Origin: Desulfotomaculum sp.
GTDB taxonomy: Bacteria > Bacillota > Desulfotomaculia > Desulfotomaculales > Desulfohalotomaculaceae
Direction of reading: 5' to 3'
Assembly: GCA_021129825.1 (NCBI GenBank)
Contig: JAJOKO010000164.1
Coordinates: 1 to 35,330, forward strand
Length of the DNA stretch: 35,330 bases
Part shown: piece after piece, positions 16,246-25,712 of the stretch
How the letters are laid out: each line of letters begins with the position of its first letter
Position numbering within the stretch: position 1 is the stretch's first letter
Made by a program: the position numbers and the translations under genes
The notes under the pieces: model-generated
What the model saw: the letters and a program-made list of their open reading frames with translations, nothing else
Told to the model about the DNA's origin: nothing
Databases searched by the model: none

Positions 16246-16320
16246 GCTAAAGATTAAGAGATCAAGAGGTTAAAAGATTTTTTTTCATCTCTTTACCTTT
16301 TTGCCTCTTTATCTTTAATC
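16246..16320. repeat. Imperfect AT-rich inverted repeat upstream of the acyl-CoA synthetase gene
   Basis: TAAAGATTAAGAGATCAAGA (from about 16248) and its imperfect complement ending TTTATCTTTAATC (16320) could fold into a long, interrupted hairpin around a T8 loop. It lies in the 467-base stretch 16196-16662, which otherwise holds only AT-rich DNA, a weak hairpin with a T-run near 16533-16557, and the promoter at 16603. Confidence 0.45.
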
Positions 16321-16602
16321 ATTATATGCCAAAGTTTGTTATAAAGTCAATTGTTTGTTTAGGTTTAGAATTATTTTCTACACAATAATATGAAAAAAAC
16401 GACAATGATTGTCCAAAATATTTTAGAAAAATCCAAACCGGTTTTTGCTTGGAAACAGGACTGATTAATGCGGAAGATTAACATGATACAAATAAACACT
16501 GTAATTATTGCTATTAGCAAAATTAATTTCACCCCATTTTTGGGTTTCTTTTTTTAAAGCTTTCTAATCTGATGTATATTTTTTTATATTTCAAAAAATA
16601 CC

Positions 16603-16631
16603 TTGACAAAGATAGGACCAATCAATATAAT
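16603..16631 (+). promoter_or_regulatory. Consensus sigma-A promoter of the YceD-family gene
   Basis: TTGACA (16603-16608), a 17-base spacer and TATAAT (16626-16631): a perfect match to consensus. A TTG-initiated ORF would start inside the -35 box, which is impossible for a transcript made from this promoter, so the gene must begin downstream. Confidence 0.92.
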
Positions 16632-16662
16632 TGCTTTGTTAAACATTGGGGTGGATAAGCTT

Positions 16663-17229
16663 ATGCGGGTAGCAATATCAATGTTAAAACATAATCTAGG
16701 AGATAGACGGCACTTTCAATTGGCAGAAAAAATATCACCAGAAACAGGGTCAGAGTTGCTTGAGTTGGTGCAACCGGTTAAAGTATCTTTGGATATCACT
16801 AATTGTGGTGCTTATTTACAAGCTCAAGGTACTATTGTTACAGTAATCAAGTTAAACTGTGGTCGTTGCTTAAAAGCTTACGAATACTTGGTTGAAACGG
16901 AATTTAATGAAAATTATTATCCGGTAGAAGTTAGAAAAAACAACCAAAAATCAATTTCTAACAAACATCCCGTTGTTGAAGATCACGATCTTGAAATAAG
17001 TAATGAAGCAAGTGCCGAAAAGGTCTTTTTTAGCGGAAATTTTATCAATGTTGAACCGGAAGTATTTAGCAGTATTCAATTGTCATTACCAATGCGCCAG
17101 GTGTGTAGTGAAGAATGCCGGGGGTTATGTTCTGAGTGTGGTATAAACTTAAACGATGAGCAATGCGACTGCCAGCATGATGAACTAGATCCTAGGATGG
17201 CAGCGTTGCAAAAACTGTTTAATAAATAG
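16663..17229 (+). CDS. YceD/DUF177 family protein
   Basis: A 188-residue YceD (DUF177) protein. These proteins are widely encoded next to rpmF and linked to 23S rRNA/large-subunit assembly. The C-terminal signature is clear: LPMRQVCSEECRGLCSECG, then CDCQHDELDPRMAALQKLF. An earlier CGRCLKAY pair is also typical. The start was moved to ATG 16663, with GGGGTGG eight bases before, because the open frame upstream runs over the promoter. In most Firmicutes rpmF follows directly; here a 190-bp repeat element separates them. Confidence 0.88.
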   Translation: MRVAISMLKHNLGDRRHFQLAEKISPETGSELLELVQPVKVSLDITNCGAYLQAQGTIVTVIKLNCGRCLKAYEYLVETEFNENYYPVEVRKNNQKSISNKHPVVEDHDLEISNEASAEKVFFSGNFINVEPEVFSSIQLSLPMRQVCSEECRGLCSECGINLNDEQCDCQHDELDPRMAALQKLFNK

Positions 17230-17270
17230 CAGTCAGCTATCATTTTTAAATGTTTTTTTATTTGAGATGT

Positions 17271-17460
17271 GTGTTCGAAAAGGAGTTTAGCGGATAGGTG
17301 ACACACCTGTTTCACAGGAATGTCCCCATCAATCTATAGACCCAAGAAGTTCAAGGCGACTTTCTAATGGTGGGGTGAAGCGTATAAATAATACGTAAGC
17401 GTCACCATTAGAAAGTCAACGCAGAAATTCGCCGGGTATTTCGCACGGACTTTTCGAACA
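17271..17460. repeat. MITE-like element with GTGTTCGAAAAG ends, copy 2, carrying a nested repeat
   Basis: Ends GTGTTCGAAAAG (17271-17282) and CTTTTCGAACA (17450-17460) are inverted repeats shared with the elements at 570-755 and 35165-end. The interior differs from copy 1: it holds a GATAGGTGACACACC...GTCCCCATCAAT unit (17293-17333) and a perfect 15-bp inverted repeat GACTTTCTAATGGTG (17358-17372)/CACCATTAGAAAGTC (17403-17417). It separates the YceD-family gene from rpmF, ending seven bases before the rpmF binding site. Confidence 0.78.
17293..17333. repeat. GATAGGGGACACACC...GTCCCCATCAAT repeat, copy 2
   Basis: A 41-bp unit with the same ends as copies at 34-78 and 33559-33666; the left end reads GATAGGTGACACACC. 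The core is a 5-bp hairpin CCTGT-TTC-ACAGG, different from the other copies. Confidence 0.78.
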
Positions 17461-17482
17461 TCCTCTTGAGGAGGTGTTAGAT

Positions 17483-17698
17483 GTGGGTGTACCTAAACGC
17501 AAGAGATCTAAAATGAGGAATAGACACCGCCGGGCGGTAGTGATGAAATTGCAAACTCCTACTTTAGTGAGTTGTCCGCAGTGTGAGGCTTTATCTAAAC
17601 CCCATCACATGTGTTTGGAATGTGGTTATTATAAAGGTAAAGAAGTTAGAGCCGTTCAGCAAGATCAGCCAGAAACTGAAGCAGTTCAAGAAGCTTAA
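17483..17698 (+). CDS. rpmF: 50S ribosomal protein L32
   Basis: Zinc-ribbon ribosomal protein. The N-terminus VPKRKRSKMRNRHRRA and the two CxxC pairs (CPQC and CLEC in VSCPQCEALSKPHHMCLECG, followed by GYYKGKEV) are diagnostic. The frame is open from 17474, but the GTG at 17483 gives the expected MGVPKRK start and sits seven bases after GAGGAGGTG (17468-17476). The C-terminus carries an acidic tail (QDQPETEAVQEA). Four Cys retained means the zinc-dependent form. Its leader is made of a repeat element; a perfect terminator follows. Confidence 0.96.
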   Translation: MGVPKRKRSKMRNRHRRAVVMKLQTPTLVSCPQCEALSKPHHMCLECGYYKGKEVRAVQQDQPETEAVQEA

Positions 17699-17711
17699 AT
17701 AGAAAAGAAAT

Positions 17712-17739
17712 AAAAAAGGTGCCCTAGGGCACCTTTTTT
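17712..17739. terminator. Bidirectional rho-independent terminator (rpmF and selC)
   Basis: AAAAAAGGTGCCC and its perfect complement GGGCACCTTTTTT form an uninterrupted palindrome with A- and T-runs on either side. It can end the rpmF transcript on the plus strand and the selC transcript on the minus strand. Confidence 0.92.
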
Positions 17740-17779
17740 ATTTAGTATTGACTGACAAGTAACTTTTAGCAATTATTAC

Positions 17780-17876
17780 TGGCGGGAGTGTGTGAGAATC
17801 GAACTCACCACGGGCAGGAACACTACCCGACAATGGTGTTGAAGACCAAGAGCACCACCAGGCACCATCCACCCCC
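17780..17876 (-). tRNA. selC: tRNA-Sec (anticodon UCA)
   Basis: On the minus strand a 97-base tRNA with encoded CCA. It has an 8-base acceptor arm (GGGGGTGG with ACACTCCC; last position is a G/A mismatch), a 6-bp D-stem closed by a 4-base loop, anticodon loop CTTCAAC with TCA at 34-36, a long variable arm (CGGGTA/TGCCCG, 6 bp) and a T-arm GTGAG-TTCGATT-CTCAC. The long acceptor and D-stem, the large extra arm and the UCA anticodon identify selenocysteine tRNA. selA, selB and selD are not in the window. Own promoter upstream; shared terminator downstream. Confidence 0.93.
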
Positions 17877-17895
17877 ATACTAAAAATAGACCGTA

Positions 17896-17924
17896 ATTAT
17901 ATCATAAATAAATCTAACCCTCAA
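17896..17924 (-). promoter_or_regulatory. selC promoter
   Basis: On the minus strand TTGAGG (17924-17919), 17 bases, then a perfect TATAAT (17901-17896), about 20 bases before the tRNA 5' end. Confidence 0.8.
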
Positions 17925-17950
17925 TGGGATGTGAAAAATATCTGAATTAG

Positions 17951-17959
17951 TGTTATAAT
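17951..17959 (+). promoter_or_regulatory. Extended -10 promoter of the polyprenyl synthase-heme gene cluster
   Basis: TGTTATAAT is a TGn-extended perfect -10, 52 bases before the first gene of the cluster and divergent from the selC promoter. No clear -35. Confidence 0.55.
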
Positions 17960-18010
17960 AATACTTTAATAATTAATAATCGCTATTTTTCGGGAAGGTG
18001 ATTTACTGGC

Positions 18011-18976
18011 GTGCTAGATATTTTTAAAGAAATCAGAGAAGATTTGCAAGTGTTGGAAAAAGAATTGCACCGGGTTATTGAACACCAAGACCCTTTTTTA
18101 AACCAAACTTCCAGTCATTTATTAGATGCTGGTGGTAAGAGATTACGTCCGGCTTTTGCTTTTTTATCTGCTAAGTTTTATAATTATAAGTTGAAGTCTG
18201 TATTGCCTTTAGCAGTGGCACTAGAGTTGATCCATATGGCCAGTTTGGTGCATGATGATGTGGTAGATTCAGCTATGACCAGACGTGGTGTACCTACAGT
18301 GAAAGCTAACTGGGGTAATCGAGTTTCTATGCATGTGGGCGATTTGATATTTGCCAAATCTTTAATTATGATTGCTCAATATCAAAAAACACCATTAGTT
18401 GCGCAAGTACTTTCCCAGATTAGTGTAAAAATGTGTGAAGGTGAAATGCAGCAAATATCCAGTGTGTATCAAAGCCAACAATCTGTTAAAGATTATCTCT
18501 ATCGTGTGCAACATAAAACAGCACTTTTGATTGCTGCTAGTTGCCAGTTAGGAGCGGTAGCTTGTGGGGCATCTAAAGAAATTTATTTACCGTTAAGAAG
18601 ATACGGTTATCAAATTGGCATGGCTTTTCAAATTACCGATGATGTGTTAGACATGGGGGCGGATCAAAAAAAACTGGGAAAACCAATTGGTGGCGATTTG
18701 CGCCAGGGCATCATTACTTTACCGGTAGTGTATGCGCTTAAAAAAAGTCCGGACCGTAAAAGATTAATTGAATTAATAGAAAAAACAAACAAAACCGAAG
18801 CGGAAGTAAGCGAAGCGATTGACTTAATTAGTAAATGCGGTGGGATAGATTATGCTAATCAAGTGGTAGAAAGATATATTGTCAAAGCAAAAAATGAACT
18901 TAATTATTTGCCGAATATACCAGCTAAACAAACATTATTGATCATAGCTGATTTTATAAAATATCGTAAGTTTTAG
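18011..18976 (+). CDS. Long-chain polyprenyl diphosphate synthase (heptaprenyl-type, large subunit)
   Basis: Trans-isoprenyl diphosphate synthase of 321 residues. First aspartate-rich motif LVHDDVVDSAMTRRG (about 81-95), GGKRLRPA for isopentenyl diphosphate binding, and second motif QITDDVLD (about 210-217) with GKPIGGDLRQGIITLP. Such enzymes make the side chain of menaquinone, fitting the mqn genes in this window. Chain length cannot be fixed from sequence; a HepS-like partner is not seen. GTG start after GGAAGGTG. It ends two bases before sirC and so leads the heme cluster. Confidence 0.88.
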   Translation: MLDIFKEIREDLQVLEKELHRVIEHQDPFLNQTSSHLLDAGGKRLRPAFAFLSAKFYNYKLKSVLPLAVALELIHMASLVHDDVVDSAMTRRGVPTVKANWGNRVSMHVGDLIFAKSLIMIAQYQKTPLVAQVLSQISVKMCEGEMQQISSVYQSQQSVKDYLYRVQHKTALLIAASCQLGAVACGASKEIYLPLRRYGYQIGMAFQITDDVLDMGADQKKLGKPIGGDLRQGIITLPVVYALKKSPDRKRLIELIEKTNKTEAEVSEAIDLISKCGGIDYANQVVERYIVKAKNELNYLPNIPAKQTLLIIADFIKYRKF

Positions 18977-18978
18977 GA

Positions 18979-19620
18979 GTGGTCAAAATTTATCCCATAT
19001 ATTTACGACTACAAGCAGAAAATTGCTTAGTGGTAGGTGGTGGTCAGGTGGCTGGGCGTAAGGTGAAAGCTTTGCTGGAAAGTGAAGCGGCAGTCACTGT
19101 AGTTAGCCCCCAATTAACAACCGGTTTAACAGATTTAAAAACACAAGCTCAGATTAAACATATTGAGCGGGAATACCAAGAGCGTGATTTAGCAGGCATG
19201 TTCTTAGTGATTAGTGCGACTAATAACGAAGAGGCTAACCGTCAGGTGGCAGAGCATTGCTTTGCTAAGAAAATATTAGTTAACGTAGTAGATGACCCGC
19301 CTAAGTGTAATTTTTTTGTGCCGGCGGTAGTGCGCCGGGGTTTATTAACCATTGCGGTATCTACTGATGGCAAGAGCCCCCTTTTGGCGGCCCGCATTAG
19401 AGCCCAATTAGAAACTCAATATGGTGATGGGTATGCGGAATTATTGGAATTATTGGGTCAAGTACGGCAGGATTTATTAGAAAACATCCCTGAACCAGAC
19501 CGGCGTCGGGAAATATTAGAGCGTTTAGTTGAACCGGATGTTTTATTGTTATTTAAAGAAAAACGTTATGATCAAATAAAGGAGTGGGTGCAAAGTGCTT
19601 ATCGTAGCGGTGGGGGTTAA
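18979..19620 (+). CDS. sirC: Precorrin-2 dehydrogenase (SirC/CysG N-terminal family)
   Basis: NAD-dependent oxidation of precorrin-2 to sirohydrochlorin, the branch that leads to siroheme. [18 protein letters not shown] (about 17-34) is the dinucleotide fold; [19 protein letters not shown] and [16 protein letters not shown] are family signatures. At 213 residues it matches dehydrogenase-only SirC; longer Met8p/CysG forms also insert iron. GTG start two bases after the previous stop, overlapping its own AGGAG. Its last 26 bases overlap hemA, indicating translational coupling. Confidence 0.9.
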   Translation: MVKIYPIYLRLQAENCLVVGGGQVAGRKVKALLESEAAVTVVSPQLTTGLTDLKTQAQIKHIEREYQERDLAGMFLVISATNNEEANRQVAEHCFAKKILVNVVDDPPKCNFFVPAVVRRGLLTIAVSTDGKSPLLAARIRAQLETQYGDGYAELLELLGQVRQDLLENIPEPDRRREILERLVEPDVLLLFKEKRYDQIKEWVQSAYRSGGG

Positions 19621-21034
19621 CCACCGTACCGCCCCGTTGGCAGTGAGAGAAAAACTTTCTTTTTCAGCTCGTTCACTGCCGGCGCATTTACAACGTTTGC
19701 AGAATCACGGTGAAATAGAGGGCTGTGCGATTATTTCTACCTGTAATCGCACCGAAATCTATGCTAATCCGACTGAAGTGGAGGACGGATTGCGGGCGAT
19801 ATGGGATTTTTTATCAGAATATTCCGGGTTGGATATTTCAGAAATCAAAAGCTATACTTTTACGCATACTCTTTATGATGCGGTCCGGCACTTATTCCGG
19901 GTTTCGGCTGGTTTAGATTCAATGATTTTAGGTGAAACTCAAATCTTAGGGCAAGTACGTGACACTTATGAAATTGCCTTAAAAGCCGGTACTACCAACG
20001 GGGTATTGAACACATTTTTCAAACAAGCGATCACGGTGGGTAAAAAAGTGCGTAGTGAAACCGGTATTGATAAAAATGCGGTATCGGTCAGTTATGCGGC
20101 AGTGAAATTGGCCCAGCAAAAATTTGGCGACTTGAAGGGGCGTTCGGTATTAGTGGTTGGTGCCGGTAAAATGAGTGAACTTACCGCCAAGCATCTTTTA
20201 GCTAACGGTGTATCCGGTGTGATCGTGTCTAATCGTTCTTATGACCGGGCGGAGATATTAGCAAAACAATTTAACGGTCAAGCCGTTAAATTTGATGATA
20301 TGTTTCAATATTTGCAAGATACTGATATTATTATCAGTTCTACTGCGGCCAGCCACTATGTGATTAGGTATGCGGATATAGTGAGGTTAATTCAATTAAA
20401 TCCAGACAAAAAAATAATGCTTATTGACATAGCGGTGCCCCGGGATATTGATCCGGCGGTAGGTAAAATCCCCGGGGTAACGTTGTACGATATAGATGAT
20501 TTACAAACAGTTATTGATAATAATTTAGCGGAGCGGCGCCGGGCGGCGGTAGTAGCGGAAGGGATTATTGAAGATCAACTAAATGATTTTATCAATTGGT
20601 TGGCTTTTAGATATGTAGTGCCGACTATTACTGCTCTAAAAAGCAGGAGTGAAGAAATAAAACAACAAGAACTGGAGCGGGCATTTAAGCGTTTGGGGGA
20701 TGTTTCCGAGCGAGAGCATCAAATTATTAGTGCGTTGGCGCACTCTATTACGCAGAAATTAATGCATGCGCCGATTATGTGTTTAAAAGAATACGCTTTA
20801 ACTACCGAGGGAAATATATACACCGAGGCCTTACAAAATCTTTTTGAGTTAAAGGTAGCAGGCAGTAGCAATGAAAGCAAACTAAAAGATACCCTGCAAA
20901 GATTAAATTTAAAATTTAATTGGCATGATGAAATAAAATTGCGCGCCAGTGGCTATTGTTTACCTTTTCAAAAATATATTGATACGCTGCAAACTAAACA
21001 AAAAAAGAATCCAGCCAGGAGTAGTCAAAAATGA
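19595..21034 (+). CDS. hemA: Glutamyl-tRNA reductase
   Basis: First committed step of C5 tetrapyrrole synthesis: glutamyl-tRNA is reduced to glutamate-1-semialdehyde. [17 protein letters not shown], the catalytic Cys in [12 protein letters not shown] (about 50), [20 protein letters not shown] and the NADPH site [17 protein letters not shown] are intact. At 479 residues it is slightly longer than average, with a charged C-terminal dimerisation region. GTG start with AAAGGAG nine bases before, inside the end of sirC. It overlaps the hemC ATG by four bases. Confidence 0.97.
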   Translation: MLIVAVGVNHRTAPLAVREKLSFSARSLPAHLQRLQNHGEIEGCAIISTCNRTEIYANPTEVEDGLRAIWDFLSEYSGLDISEIKSYTFTHTLYDAVRHLFRVSAGLDSMILGETQILGQVRDTYEIALKAGTTNGVLNTFFKQAITVGKKVRSETGIDKNAVSVSYAAVKLAQQKFGDLKGRSVLVVGAGKMSELTAKHLLANGVSGVIVSNRSYDRAEILAKQFNGQAVKFDDMFQYLQDTDIIISSTAASHYVIRYADIVRLIQLNPDKKIMLIDIAVPRDIDPAVGKIPGVTLYDIDDLQTVIDNNLAERRRAAVVAEGIIEDQLNDFINWLAFRYVVPTITALKSRSEEIKQQELERAFKRLGDVSEREHQIISALAHSITQKLMHAPIMCLKEYALTTEGNIYTEALQNLFELKVAGSSNESKLKDTLQRLNLKFNWHDEIKLRASGYCLPFQKYIDTLQTKQKKNPARSSQK

Positions 21035-21954
21035 AAAAAAAAGTGATAGTAGGCACGCGGGAAAGTGCCTTGGCGATGTGGCAAACTAACTGGGTGGTAG
21101 AACAATTGCAAAGAAATTACCCGGAGATCAAGCTGGAAATAGTTAAAATTAAAACCCGCGGGGATCGGATTCTAGATGTGGCTTTAGCCAAAATAGGTGA
21201 TAAAGGATTATTTACCAAAGAATTAGAACTGGCTATGTTGCAGGGTGAAATTGATTTGGCAGTCCACAGTATCAAAGATTTACCTACCAAGCTACCTGAA
21301 GGGTTAATTATCGGGGCCGTTTGTAAACGAGAGCATCCGGGGGATGTGTTGGTTAGCCGGGAAGGTCAAAGGTTGGAAGAATTACCGCCCGGGGCGCAAT
21401 TGGGCACTTCTAGTTTACGTCGCAGTGCTCAATTACTCCGCTATCGCCCGGATTTTAAACCAGTATCAATACGGGGTAATCTAAATACTAGAATAAAAAA
21501 GTTACAATCTGAAAAACTAGATGCTATTATTTTGGCAGCCGCCGGCATGCTTAGAATGGGTTGGAGTGAGCGGATTACCCAGTATATTCCTCCGCAAATA
21601 TGTTTACCGGCAGTGGGACAAGGGGCTATTGGGATTGAAATCAGAGCGGGTGATGCGACAATATTGCAGCTGGTTAAAAGCCTTGAACACCGGGAATCTT
21701 TGTTGGCTATTGAGGCGGAACGGGCTTTGCTACGCCAACTGGAAGGTGGCTGTCAAGTGCCTATTGGGGCTTTCGGGATAGTATTTAAAAACAATATACG
21801 TTTGGAAGCCGCCGTAGTAAGTATTGACGGTACTAAGCAGGTAAGATTAAATCACAGCGGCACTGCCGAACAAGCAGCAGAGGTAGGCACACAACTGGCA
21901 GAGCGTTTATTGGCAAACGGTGCCGGTGAAATATTAGCAGGATTAGCAAACTAA
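21031..21954 (+). CDS. hemC: Porphobilinogen deaminase (hydroxymethylbilane synthase)
   Basis: Polymerises four porphobilinogens to hydroxymethylbilane. [16 protein letters not shown] at the N-terminus, [34 protein letters not shown] and the dipyrromethane cofactor Cys in [11 protein letters not shown] (about 241) are all present in 307 residues. Start codon overlaps the hemA stop. Confidence 0.97.
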   Translation: MKKKVIVGTRESALAMWQTNWVVEQLQRNYPEIKLEIVKIKTRGDRILDVALAKIGDKGLFTKELELAMLQGEIDLAVHSIKDLPTKLPEGLIIGAVCKREHPGDVLVSREGQRLEELPPGAQLGTSSLRRSAQLLRYRPDFKPVSIRGNLNTRIKKLQSEKLDAIILAAAGMLRMGWSERITQYIPPQICLPAVGQGAIGIEIRAGDATILQLVKSLEHRESLLAIEAERALLRQLEGGCQVPIGAFGIVFKNNIRLEAAVVSIDGTKQVRLNHSGTAEQAAEVGTQLAERLLANGAGEILAGLAN

Positions 21955-21972
21955 CAAGGAGATTAATCCATC

Positions 21973-23499
21973 ATGAATAACGGTATTGTTTATTTGGTCG
22001 GGGCTGGTCCTGGGGATCCTGGTTTAATTACGGTCAAAGGGTTGGAATGTATTCAAAAAGCCGGTGTGATTGTATACGATCGTCTGGCAAGTCCGAAACT
22101 ACTGGCTAAGATTAGTCCGGAAACAGAATTAATTTATGTAGGTAAATCACCGGATGGTCATGCTATGAAACAGCAGCAAATTAACCAACTGTTGGTGGAC
22201 AAGGCTCAATCCGGCCAAATAGTCACCAGATTAAAAGGCGGCGATCCCTTTGTATTTGGCCGGGGCGGCGAAGAAGCGGAAACATTGGTTGAAAATGGCA
22301 TTAGATTTGAAGTAGTGCCTGGGATTACTTCGGCAGTAGCAGCCCCGGCTTATGCCGGTATTCCAGTTACCCACCGGGATGCTACCAGTAGCTTTGCGGT
22401 GATTACCGGCAATGAAGACCCGACCAAAGAAAATTCTAATATTGCTTGGGATCAAATTGCTACCGGTTTGGGTACGCTAGTTTTTTTGATGGGTATGAGT
22501 AACTTGCCGGTTATCTGTGACAAACTAGTGCAACACGGGCGTTCACCGGCTACACCGGTGGCTTTGGTGCGTTGGGGTACTCGTCCGGAACAACGAACGT
22601 TGGTAGGTACTTTAGCAACCATAGCTGCTGAAGCTCGGCAAGCTAAATTTAAAAACCCGGCAGTAATTGTGGTTGGTGAAGTGGTCAGATTACGGGATAA
22701 ATTAGCTTGGTTTGAGAGTAAACCGTTGTTTGGTAAACGGGTACTGGTCACTCGCTCTCGCGAGCAGGCTAGCGAGTTATCCCGGCAGATTGAGGAATTG
22801 GGTGGCGAAGCCTGGGAATTTCCTACTATCAGGATCGCTGCACCGGCAGATTATACTGCGCTGGATGCCGCTATCGGTAAACTACCGTTATACCAGTGGA
22901 TGATTTTTACCAGTGTTAACGGGGTTAAATATTTTATGGATCGCCTGAAAATACTTAATAAAGATATTAGGAATTTACAAGGGATTGAGTTGGTTGCTGT
23001 TGGGCCTAAAACCAAAGCAGCTTTGGAAGCTTATGGTTTGCTGGTTAATTATGTGCCGGGAGAATACCGGGCTGAACAAATCACTGCCGGTTTGAAGGAA
23101 AAATTAAAACCAGGTGACCGGGTGTTGTTGCCCCGGGCTGACCTTGCTCGCCAGATTTTACCGCAACTACTGGCTGAAGCAGGAGCGGTAGTAGAAGATG
23201 TGATTACCTACCGGACAGTAGCGGCAGCAGGAGATGCCACCCGGTTGAAAGCAATGTTGCAGAAAAGAGAATTACATATTTTAACTTTTACCAGTGCTTC
23301 TACCGTGAAAAACTTTGTTAAATTATTAGCGGCAGATAATTTACAAGAGTTGTTACAGGGCGTAACTGTGGCTAGTATTGGACCGATTACCTCCGCTACT
23401 GCTTGTGAACTGGGGATTGAAGTCACGTTAGAGGCTAAAGAATCTACTATAGCCGGTTTGGTAGAAGCAATTAGAGGGTCTTCGAAAAGTAAAAAGTGA
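21973..23499 (+). CDS. cobA-hemD: Fused uroporphyrinogen-III methyltransferase/uroporphyrinogen-III synthase
   Basis: Two enzymes in one 508-residue chain. Residues about 1-245 are the SAM-dependent CobA/SUMT domain (VYLVGAGPGDPGLITVKG, RLKGGDPFVFGRGGEEAE, GITSAVAAPAYAGIPVTHR). Residues about 253-505 are HemD (GKRVLVTRSREQASELSRQI, FTSVNGVKYFMDRL, LTFTSASTVKNFVKLL). HemD cyclises hydroxymethylbilane and CobA methylates the product to precorrin-2, so the fusion may favour the siroheme branch. The fusion is common in Clostridia. Eighteen bases after hemC, in the same operon. Confidence 0.96.
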   Translation: MNNGIVYLVGAGPGDPGLITVKGLECIQKAGVIVYDRLASPKLLAKISPETELIYVGKSPDGHAMKQQQINQLLVDKAQSGQIVTRLKGGDPFVFGRGGEEAETLVENGIRFEVVPGITSAVAAPAYAGIPVTHRDATSSFAVITGNEDPTKENSNIAWDQIATGLGTLVFLMGMSNLPVICDKLVQHGRSPATPVALVRWGTRPEQRTLVGTLATIAAEARQAKFKNPAVIVVGEVVRLRDKLAWFESKPLFGKRVLVTRSREQASELSRQIEELGGEAWEFPTIRIAAPADYTALDAAIGKLPLYQWMIFTSVNGVKYFMDRLKILNKDIRNLQGIELVAVGPKTKAALEAYGLLVNYVPGEYRAEQITAGLKEKLKPGDRVLLPRADLARQILPQLLAEAGAVVEDVITYRTVAAAGDATRLKAMLQKRELHILTFTSASTVKNFVKLLAADNLQELLQGVTVASIGPITSATACELGIEVTLEAKESTIAGLVEAIRGSSKSKK

Positions 23500-23520
23500 A
23501 GGTGGTTTATTAAAAATATA

Positions 23521-24696
23521 ATGATTAGCGTAAGCAGATTATTATGCGGTACTGAAAATTTTGGTGATTCATTGCGGTATGCTCATGATTCCCGCAACCA
23601 AGTTAATGGCACACATGCCGGTCATGGCCCGGTAGTGGTGTGGAATATCACCCGCACTTGTAATTTAAAATGTATCCATTGTTATTCCAGTTCTGATGAC
23701 CGCCGGTATGAAAACGAATTGACCGTTGATGAAGGGCGGCAATTATTGCGTGATTTAGTAGATTTCAAGGTGCCGGTGGTACTCTTTTCCGGTGGTGAAC
23801 CGCTGATCAGTCCGCATTTTTTTGAATGGGCCAGCTATGCCAAAGAGTTGGGTTTGCGCATTACTGTATCTACAAACGGCACTTTAATTACCCCGGCAAT
23901 AGCTCAAAAACTGAAAGAGATCGGTACCAGTTATGTCGGTATTAGTCTAGACGGCATCGGCTTTAATAATGATCGTTTTCGTGGTCGTGAAGGGGCTTAT
24001 GAAGCGGCTTTAACTGGTATTCGTAATTGTTTAGCGGTAGGACAAAAAGTGGGGTTGCGTTTTACTATTAATCGTCATAATATCAATGAACTAGGTGCTG
24101 TTTTTGATTTACTGGAACAAGAGCAGATCCCCCGGGTTTGTTTTTATCATTTAGTGTATTCTGGCCGGGCTACTAGTATGAAAAATGAAGATATTAGTCA
24201 CCAGGAAGCCCGGGAAGCACTGGATTTAATTATTGAGCGTACTGAAGCAATGGATCACCGGGGTTTAAATAAAGAAGTGCTCACGGTAGACAATCATGCT
24301 GATGCGGTATATATTTATTTAAAACTAAAAGAAAAAGACCCGGTGCAAGCGGCTAAGGCTTGGGAACTATTAAGTAGAAACGGCGGTAATCGCAGTGGGA
24401 TAGCGATTGGACAAGTAGATTGGAACGGCAATGTCCACGCCGATCAATTTACCCCCAATTATACTTTTGGTAACGTGCGCAAGCGCAAATTCAGCGCTAT
24501 TTGGACTAATCCGGATCACCCGCTGTTACTCAAATTAAAAAATCGGAAACCGTTTATTAAAGGACGCTGTGCCCGGTGTAAGTGGCTAGCAGTGTGTAAC
24601 GGTAATTTTCGTCCCCGGGCCGAAGCGATCTATAATGATTTTTGGGCTGAAGATCCGGCCTGTTACCTGACGGATCAAGAAATTGGGATTGTGTAA
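23521..24696 (+). CDS. ahbC: Radical SAM 12,18-didecarboxysiroheme deacetylase AhbC (NirJ1 type)
   Basis: Removes the two acetate side chains of didecarboxysiroheme to give Fe-coproporphyrin III. Radical SAM motif [10 protein letters not shown] (CX3CX2C, about 48-55) follows [20 protein letters not shown] and ISLDG are standard. A C-terminal Cys set ([13 protein letters not shown] and DPACYL) can hold a second cluster. The [15 protein letters not shown]-terminus is typical of proteins labelled NirJ1. Called AhbC rather than a heme d1 enzyme because ahbA, ahbB, ahbD and the core pathway are adjacent. Twenty-one bases after the cobA-hemD stop. Confidence 0.9.
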   Translation: MISVSRLLCGTENFGDSLRYAHDSRNQVNGTHAGHGPVVVWNITRTCNLKCIHCYSSSDDRRYENELTVDEGRQLLRDLVDFKVPVVLFSGGEPLISPHFFEWASYAKELGLRITVSTNGTLITPAIAQKLKEIGTSYVGISLDGIGFNNDRFRGREGAYEAALTGIRNCLAVGQKVGLRFTINRHNINELGAVFDLLEQEQIPRVCFYHLVYSGRATSMKNEDISHQEAREALDLIIERTEAMDHRGLNKEVLTVDNHADAVYIYLKLKEKDPVQAAKAWELLSRNGGNRSGIAIGQVDWNGNVHADQFTPNYTFGNVRKRKFSAIWTNPDHPLLLKLKNRKPFIKGRCARCKWLAVCNGNFRPRAEAIYNDFWAEDPACYLTDQEIGIV

Positions 24697-24725
24697 ATAG
24701 GGTTGTTAATGGAGGTATGAATGCT

Positions 24726-25712
24726 GTGTCTTTTCCAGTGATGCGCTTGAGACGATTGCGTGCTAACAATAATATCCGGCGAATGGTGCGTCAGCACTGT
24801 TTGCAGGTAGCGGATTTAATCTACCCGCTTTTTGTGACCCCAGGAGCAAACATCAAAAAAGAAATTTCAGCTATGCCGGGGGTTTACAATTTTTCTGTGG
24901 ACCGGTTGCTGGTAGAGTTGACAGAAATAGCGGGTCTTAAAATCCCGGCTATTATTATTTTTGGCGTATTAGCGGCCAGTCAAAAAGACAGCTTGGGATC
25001 CGGCGCTTATGATCCTAACGGCATTGTCCAACAAGCGGTACAAGCTATCAAAGAAAAACAGCCTGAATTACTGGTGATTACCGATGTGTGCTTGTGTGAA
25101 TTTACTAGCCACGGTCACTGTGGGGTGCTCAAAAACAATAACGTTGATAACGATGCCACGTTAGAGTTGCTGGTCAAAACAGCAGTAGCTCAGGCTAAAG
25201 CCGGTGCCGATATAATAGCCCCGTCAGATATGATGGACGGACGGGTAGCGGCTATTCGTCAAGGGTTGGATGAAAATGATTTTACGAATGTGCCGATTAT
25301 GGCTTATGCGGCCAAGTATGCTTCGGCCTATTATGGTCCCTTTAGAGAAGCGGCTGGTTCAACGCCACAATTTGGTGATCGAAAAGCTTACCAAATGGAT
25401 CCGGCTAACAGTGATGAAGCGTTGCGAGAAACCCGGTTGGATATTGAAGAAGGGGCGGATATGGTGATGATTAAGCCGGGCTTAGCTTACCTGGATATCA
25501 TCTGGCGGATTAAAGCCCAATTTGGTTACCCTACGGTAGCGTATAATGTCAGTGGTGAGTATGCGATGATTAAAGCGGCTGCTCAAAAAGGCTGGATTGA
25601 TGAAAAAAAAGTAGTACTGGAAACATTAACCGGGTTTAAGCGAGCCGGGGCGGATATGATTATTACTTATCATGCCAAAGATGCCGCTCGCTGGCTTAAG
25701 GGGGATGGGTAA
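24726..25712 (+). CDS. hemB: 5-aminolevulinate dehydratase (porphobilinogen synthase)
   Basis: Condenses two aminolevulinates to porphobilinogen. [19 protein letters not shown], the zinc site [15 protein letters not shown] (three Cys), Schiff-base lysine regions [16 protein letters not shown] and [13 protein letters not shown]. Zinc-dependent type. The frame is open from ATG 24717, but GGAGG ends one base before it; GTG at 24726 gives normal spacing and the family N-terminus ([12 protein letters not shown]). Lies between the two radical SAM genes. Confidence 0.95.
   Translation: MSFPVMRLRRLRANNNIRRMVRQHCLQVADLIYPLFVTPGANIKKEISAMPGVYNFSVDRLLVELTEIAGLKIPAIIIFGVLAASQKDSLGSGAYDPNGIVQQAVQAIKEKQPELLVITDVCLCEFTSHGHCGVLKNNNVDNDATLELLVKTAVAQAKAGADIIAPSDMMDGRVAAIRQGLDENDFTNVPIMAYAAKYASAYYGPFREAAGSTPQFGDRKAYQMDPANSDEALRETRLDIEEGADMVMIKPGLAYLDIIWRIKAQFGYPTVAYNVSGEYAMIKAAAQKGWIDEKKVVLETLTGFKRAGADMIITYHAKDAARWLKGDG

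Noticed and set aside
16390-16464. A 24-codon ORF beginning ATGAAAAAAACG in the 16196-16662 gap
   Set aside because: No ribosome binding site, no promoter at suitable distance and no recognisable sequence.
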